Assembly: GCA_029582265.1 (NCBI GenBank)
Contig: CM055823.1
Location: 17,694,093 to 17,758,092 of the forward strand
Source of the DNA: Zoroaster sp. YZ-2022
Taxonomy: Eukaryota > Echinodermata > Asteroidea > Forcipulatida > Zoroasteridae
Reading direction: 5' to 3'
Length of the DNA: 64,000 nucleotides
Under the pieces are notes generated by a model. The model searched no databases and was not told where the DNA came from. It worked only from the letters and a program-made list of their open reading frames with translations. Of this stretch, positions 58,601 through 64,000 are shown piece by piece. Position 1 is the stretch's first letter. The number at the start of each line of letters is the position of its first letter. Both the position numbers and the translations under genes were made by a program.

Positions 58601-61163
58601 GCCGAAATACTGAACACTCTGAGAAGTTATTTCAGGGAATATCTGATCTTACTTGTAATGTTTTTTTTTTAAGGTTCTTAACTACTGAACACTCTGAGAA
58701 GTTATTTCAGGGAGTAACTGATCATACTTGTAATGTAATATGTTAATGGTGCCGAAATACTGAACACTCTGAGAAGTTATTTCAGGGAATAACTGATCAT
58801 ACTTGTAATGTAATATGTTAATGGTGCCGAAATACTGAACACTCTGAGAAGTTATTTCAAGGAGTAACTGATCATACTTGTAATGTAATATGTTAATGGT
58901 GCCGAAATACTGAACACTCTGAGAAGTTATTTCAGGGAGTAACTGATCATACTTGTAATGTAATATGTTAATGGTGCAGAAATACTGAACACTCTGAGAA
59001 GTTATTTCAGGGAATAACTGATCATACTTGTAATGTAATATGTTAATGGTGCCGAAATACTGAATACTCTGAGAAGTTATTTCAGGGAGTAACTGATCAT
59101 ACTTGTAATGTAATATGTTAATGGTGCCGAAATACTGAACACTCTGAGAAGTTATTTCAGGGAATAACTGATCATACTTGTAATGTAATATGTTAATGGT
59201 GCCGAAATACTGAATACTCTGAGAAGTTATTTCAGGGAGTAACTGATCATACTTGTAATGTAATATGTTAATGGTGCCGAAATACTGAACACTCTGAGAA
59301 GTTATTTCAGGTAATAACTGATCATACTTGTAATGTAATATGTTAATGGTGCCGAAATACTGAACACTCTGAGAAGTTATTTCAGGGAGTAACTGATCAT
59401 ACTTGTAATGTAATATGTTAATGGTGCAGAAATACTGAACACTCTGAGAAGTTATTTCAGGGAGTAACTGATCATACTTGTAATGTAATATGTTAATGGT
59501 GCCGAAATACTGAACACTCTGAGAAGTTATTTCAGGGAGTAACTGATCATACTTGTAATGTAATATGTTAATGGTGCCGAAATACTGAACACTCTGAGAA
59601 GTTATTTCAGGAATAACTGATCATACTTGTAATGTAATATGTTAATGGTGCGAAATACTGAACACTCTGAGAAGTTATTTCAGGAGTAACTGATCATACT
59701 TGTAATGTAATATGTTAATGGTGCTGAAATACTGAACACTCTGAGAAGTTATTTCAGGAGTAACTGATCATACTTGTAATGTAATATGTTAATGGTGCGA
59801 AATACTGAACACTCTGAGAAGTTATTTCAGGAATAACTGATCATACTTGTAATGTAATATGTTAATGGTGCCGAAATACTGAACACTCTGAGAAGTTATT
59901 TCAGGGAATAACTGATCATACTTGTAATGTAATATGTTAATGGTGCCGAAATACTGAACACTCTGAGAAGTTATTTCAGGAATAACTGATCATACTTGTA
60001 ATGTAATATGTTAATGGTGCCGAAATACTGAACACTCTGAGAAGTTATTTCAGGGAATAACTGATCATACTTGTAATGTAATATGTTAATGGTGCCGAAA
60101 TACTGAACACTCTGAGAAGTTATTTCAGGGAGTAACTGATCATACTTGTAATGTAATATGTTAATGGTGCCGAAATACTGAACACTCTGAGAAGTTATTT
60201 CAGGGAGTAACTGATCATACTTGTAATGTAATATGTTAATGGTGCCGAAATACTGAACACTCTGAGAAGTTATTTCAGGGAATAACTGATCATACTTGTA
60301 ATGTAATATGTTAATGGTGCCGAAATACTGAATACTCTGAGAAGTTATTTCAGGGAGTAACTGATCATACTTGTAATGTAATATGTTAATGGTGCCGAAA
60401 TACTGAACACTCTGAGAAGTTATTTCAGGGAGTAACTGATCATACTTGTAATGTAATATGTTAATGGTGCCGAAATACTGAACACTCTGAGAAGTTATTT
60501 CAGGGAGTAACTGATCATACTTGTAATGTAATATGTTAATGGTGCCGAAATACTGAATACTCTGAGAAGTTATTTCAGGGAATAACTGATCATACTTGTA
60601 ATGTAATATGTTAATGGTGCCGAAATACTGAACACTCTGAGAAGTTATTTCAGGGAGTAACTGATCATACTTGTAATGTAATATGTTAATGGTGCCGAAA
60701 TACTGAACACTCTGAGAAGTTATTTCAGGGAGTAACTGATCATACTTGTAATGTAATATGTTAATGGTGCCGAAATACTGAATACTCTGAGAAGTTATTT
60801 CAGGGAGTAACTGATCATACTTGTAATGTAATATGTTAATGGTGCCGAAATACTGAACACTCTGAGAAGTTATTTCAGGGAGTAACTGATCATACTTGTA
60901 ATGTAATATGTTAATGGTGCCGAAATACTGAACACTCTGAGAAGTTATTTCAGTGAGTAACTGATCATACTTGTAATGTAATATGTTAATGGTGCCGAAA
61001 TACTGAACACTCTGAGAAGTTATTTCAGGGAGTAACTGATCATACTTGTAATGTAATATGTTAATGGTGCCGAAATACTGAATACTCTGAGAAGTTATTT
61101 CACTGAGGGAGTAACTGATCATACTTGTAATGTAATATGTTAATGGTGCCGAAATACTGAATA
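52670..61163. repeat. 75-bp satellite array, about 113 units
   Basis: Head-to-tail copies of a 75-bp unit: taactgatcatacttgtaat, gtaatatgttaatggtgccg, aaatactgaacactctgaga, agttatttcagggaa or gggag. Most copies differ only at the final gggaa/gggag, at cactc/tactc, or by loss of 1-2 G. Two scrambled patches lie at 56515-56640 and 58590-58690. It is bounded on the left by 'gtcgttaaa' and on the right by the paralogous copy B intron. Because 75 is divisible by three, units of exact length read as a 25-residue repeat on the minus strand (59971-61170). Confidence 0.98.
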
Positions 61164-61566
61164 CAAACAAATATGAACATATTTTCTACAGTTTGGCTTC
61201 TGTACATCTCTTGATTCTATAAGTATATGGATGTATTCACATTCATTTATTAACCATTGGTGTATATACACTCCCTTTTAATTATAAGATGGTGAGAATT
61301 GCTACTTTCAATAAGTTGGATCATGTAAATGCACACTGCAGAATGGGTGGATCAGTTCCACTCAACAGGGCGATTGCTGTGTTCTGTTCCCAAGTTAAAA
61401 TATGTAATAAATTGATTTGTTTACAGGTGTAAAACATTTCTTTCCATCAAATCTGATGAGGGGATTGATTCTGTAGTTGCCATATCTGCCAAATTAATAT
61501 TTGTTCTGGTGATCATTGCAGTTGCAAGCCTTCCAAAAAATGATGATCAAAAATGATTTGTTTCAG

Positions 61567-61716
61567 GCTGTTGACACTCTAAGCCAGAGAGAGGCTCATC
61601 AAGTTACCCAACTAATGTCTCATAAGACAGAAACTCAGAATGCCTACTATGTAGCTGCACAGGAAAACAGAGAAAAAGTAAGGGCATGCAACATGCTTTC
61701 ATCAGTTTTGTGCAAG
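61567..61716 (+). CDS. Tyrosine-recombinase-like catalytic exon, copy B
   Basis: A 150-nt exon in phase 0-0 with acceptor 'gtttcag' and donor 'aaggtacg', aligned without gaps to 19606-19755. It reads LSQREAHQVTQLMSHK then TETQNAYYVAAQENRE, and ends in MLSSVLCK. The second Tyr of NAYY lies nine residues after the His of LMSHK, the His-to-Tyr spacing of lambda Int and XerD, so this copy keeps the inferred nucleophile that copy A has lost. Differences from copy A are few (G/D, T/E, D/Y, I/V, T/A). Nucleic-acid cutting and joining is the family role; activity here is unproven. Confidence 0.55.
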
Positions 61717-62888
61717 GTACGTTGGACATAAACTATCAACAATAAAGATTTACATATTTAAGAACAAAAAGCAGTATGGACAATGTGTGAAAATTGTAAA
61801 AAACTTTTTTTTTTGTCTTTTTAAATGAACTTTGTATTTCTAAACAAAGAATGATGGCCTTCTATTTGTTTGAAAGATTGCTTTTTGAACACGGTTTCAA
61901 GAAATAATTTTCATTTATTGTTATTAACAATCAATTAACTCTAATCAGAGTAGTTGAAATAACACTGAATATTTGATGTCAATAAACACCAGTTAAAACT
62001 GTATAATTTGCCAGTGAAGACAAAATTATGTTAATTAATATTAAATTAGCACTAATTATCTCAATTGTAAATGATAAATATTAGAATCGTGTCCATACAC
62101 AATTTGAAAGCAGTCTTTCTGCTCTGTTCAGTGAAATCAAAAATCAAAAATTTAAAGATTTTTAGCTACTTTTGTGATGCCACGTCTCAATTAAAGCCCC
62201 TACACTGTATTGGCAATCTCAAACAACAACAATTATTAATGTTCCTCCAGAGACAGAAATTCAATGTTACAATAAATCCAAAAAATATTAAAGATGTAAA
62301 TTTTTGTTTTCATTATAACATTGATATTTGCTTTGGTCTAAAGAACTGAATCAGCAAAATGTACAAAGTACTCTGTTTAAAAGCGCAGCGACTGCAGTCT
62401 AGTTTGGTATTAAGGGAAATTACTGCATGCTGAATGATGAGTGCAGAGCAGCCTTTCAAGTTTAGCATGAATGCTACCATACATTGTTTACAAGGAACTC
62501 CAGAAAGGTCTTCAAATAATTTTTTTTGTATGCGTTCTTGCAGATATAGATTGATGCAAGTATAACTGCTTATCCATATTCCCATATGTCAACCTTAATG
62601 TGATTTAAGACCTCAAAGGTTGTTTGTTTCTTGCCATGTAAGCTCATTTAATAAGGGAATAACAGTTTGTTGCTTGGTCTTTACCACAGGTTAATGACCG
62701 GTTTTGGGTGTGGTTACGGGCAATAAGGACCTCGCCTTTATGCCCGCATCAATTTCGTTTTCAAAATGTAAAACATGTGCAATTTTTGATGAATAAACTC
62801 CAAACAATCTTCGTCATTCTGATTGGTTCAAATCCAAGTTGGCTTTGCACAAAACAGCTGGCAAACAGCTAGCACATGTCTTTATCAT

Positions 62889-62993
62889 TGATTGTGTAAT
62901 GCACGTAAAAAAGAATGCGCCTTGAGCACCACTTAGTTGGTGGATACGTGCGCTATATAAGTCCACACATTATTATTATTATTATTATTATTA
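62889..62993 (+). mobile_element. 5'-truncated SINE with (ATT)n tail
   Basis: Matches the 3' end of the SINE at 15483: 'gatacgtgcgctatataagt' then (ATT)n. Copy A has no such sequence between 'tttatcat' and 'attaatacacc' (20969-20990), so it inserted into copy B only. Confidence 0.85.
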
Positions 62994-63033
62994 ATACACC
63001 CCAAGTGATTACATTTTGTCCAATCAGATTGTC

Positions 63034-63201
63034 CAGAGCTGCCAACTCTTCCGGATTCTGCGGAAGACTTCGCGTATTTGACAGTAATTTACTTACCTTT
63101 TGGTGCCAAAAGGAGAGGCCTCCTTGCATATATTTTAAGTAAGTAAATTACCGGCAAATACGCGAAGTCTTCCGCAGAATCCGGAAGAGTTGGCAGCTAT
63201 G
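63034..63201. mobile_element. Foldback hAT-like MITE (168 bp)
   Basis: Two arms of about 60 bp are near-perfect inverted repeats (cagagctgccaactcttccg... and the inverse). The flanking duplication is gattgtc, 7 bp (8 with one mismatch). The uninterrupted site 'cagattgtctcaactgtc' stands in copy A at 21013-21030. Confidence 0.85.
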
Positions 63202-63325
63202 GATTGTCTCAACTGTCTTGGGCATTTATGAATAACAGTTAATGCCACCCTTTATTCTGAAATCCTCATTGAAGGCATTCTTTTACTTAATAATGTGTCA
63301 TCTATCTTTGATTTCTTAATGTTAG

Positions 63326-63399
63326 GTTGCAGCAGCATCTACATCAGGAATATACACACTGATGAGGACCATCTTACAAGTACATCATTTGTATGCCAG
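63326..63399 (+). CDS. Linker exon of recombinase-like gene, copy B
   Basis: The counterpart of 403-474 but 74 nt long, because 'aatatacacact' replaces 'aatacacacc'. If it is read in phase 0 from the upstream exon, the frame shifts to MRTILQVHHLYA. The next exon (63941) is then also open in the shifted frame, and that in turn fits the phase of the 2197-type exon. It is either a pseudogene change or the true frame of this gene. Confidence 0.45.
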
Positions 63400-63473
63400 G
63401 TAAAGAATTTGTTTTGGCTCATCCAAAATTAATCATGCCTTAAATGCCATTGTCATACATTAACCGTAACCTT

Positions 63474-63775
63474 CCCAAATCCTCCAAAATCCTCTTTGCT
63501 AATGTGAAGGATTTTGGAGGATTGAGATTATTAGGCATACTTGCCTTTCCATGGTACATGTACATCCATGTTTGTTGTAGTGATTGCAAGGTCAGTGCTT
63601 GGGTCAGTGGACACTATTTATTACTCCATGCATGCAGGGAGGGTCCCTGGCCATGTACATTAATCGCAGATTAGAAACACATGTGTGAATGCATATCATG
63701 TGCTTGCTTTACTACTGAAGGATTTTGGAGGATTTAGGTTATGTGTAAGCAAATGGGCCGAGGGAGTTAGGGTTA
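63474..63775. mobile_element. Copy-B-specific insertion at TTAA
   Basis: Between 'tcatacattaa' and 'agggttaaggctgataattt' copy B carries about 300 bp unrelated to copy C. Inverted 'cccaaatcctccaaaatcct' and 'aaggattttggaggattta' lie near the two ends, and a third inverted copy (63503-63521) forms a hairpin with the first. TTAA at both borders suggests a TTAA-targeting MITE. Confidence 0.5.
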
Positions 63776-63940
63776 AGGCTGATAATTTATGAAAATTCCC
63801 TGATATTATTTGTTGCAAATTGCATGTAGGCCTTTTAGACAAGGTCAAGTAGCATGCTTGCATGAAGGGACCATTAATAGTGTAAATTACAATATCATTA
63901 ATTGTGTACATTTGTGTTACTTTATTATTTGTTTTGATAG

Positions 63941-63994
63941 GAAGAAGATTCTCAAGTCCAAAGAACTGAATCAGCAAAACGTAAAAAGCACTCG
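63941..63994 (+). CDS. Second linker exon, copy B
   Basis: A 54-nt exon between 'ttttgatag' and 'gtaagt', the counterpart of 1214-1267. Two frames are open: EEDSQVQRTESAKRKKHS in phase 0, and KKILKSKELNQQNVKSTR when entered in phase 2 from the 74-nt exon at 63326. The window ends at its donor site. Confidence 0.5.
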
Positions 63995-64000
63995 GTAAGT

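Larger units (their letters stand above)
61165..63325 (+). repeat. Paralogous block, copy B
   Basis: Matches 19200-21137 of copy A, and from 62374 also the start of the window (copy C). It contains the recombinase-like exon and two later insertions absent from copy A. Confidence 0.9.

Noticed and set aside
52670..61163. CRISPR-like array
   Set aside because: Units are contiguous with no variable spacers, the genome is animal and there are no cas genes. It is a satellite.

Overview
This is a stretch of an AT-rich, intron-rich animal genome, dominated by repeats and mobile elements. Metazoan features include split genes with GT-AG introns and exons for CUB, LDL-receptor class A and leucine-rich-repeat (LRR) domains. 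There are tRNA-derived SINEs, Tx1-type and CR1/L2-type LINEs, piggyBac, hAT and Harbinger elements, and a Polinton-type polymerase fragment. The mix suits a marine invertebrate, perhaps a deuterostome such as an echinoderm or hemichordate; the species cannot be fixed from sequence alone. No complete gene lies in the window.

Two multi-exon loci interleave on opposite strands. On the minus strand, from about 45.0 kb down to 11.9 kb, is a receptor-like gene: a CUB exon (44634-44990), an LDLa exon (43213-43335), an LRR N-terminal cap exon (41368-41494) and three clean 72-nt LRR exons (39051-39122, 31648-31719, 11898-11969). All splice phases agree (1-1, 1-1, 1-2, then 2-2). The order resembles the ectodomain of LDLa/LRR receptors of the relaxin-receptor or GRL101 kind. 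No seven-helix region is seen. Duplicated intron blocks and decayed LRR exons at 13-15 kb and 30-32 kb show that the LRR part grew by duplicating exon-plus-intron modules.

On the plus strand there are three partial copies of a second gene or element: copy C (0-7.8 kb, entering from the left), copy A (16.0-21.1 kb) and copy B (61.2-64.0 kb, leaving on the right). One exon, present in A and B, resembles the C-terminal catalytic end of a tyrosine recombinase (Crypton-like), and C has a possible Myb-like exon further on. Copy A stops exactly at an exon boundary.

Mobile DNA fills most of the rest: a doubly truncated Tx1 LINE (16.6-18.9 kb), a chain of three TTAA-bounded elements (a 1.2-kb non-autonomous piggyBac-like element followed by two nearly identical 3134-bp piggyBac copies, 21.5-28.95 kb), hAT-type MITEs with 8-bp target duplications, a 1.4-kb Harbinger-like element, and LINE relics.

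The right side is dominated by a satellite of about 113 copies of a 75-bp unit (52670-61163). It is preceded by a reverse-oriented LINE reverse transcriptase fragment joined to a Polinton-type DNA polymerase fragment. A single copy of the same unit sits at the equivalent place in copy A, so the array looks like a local expansion of an intronic sequence. A 500-base assembly gap lies at 50234-50733.
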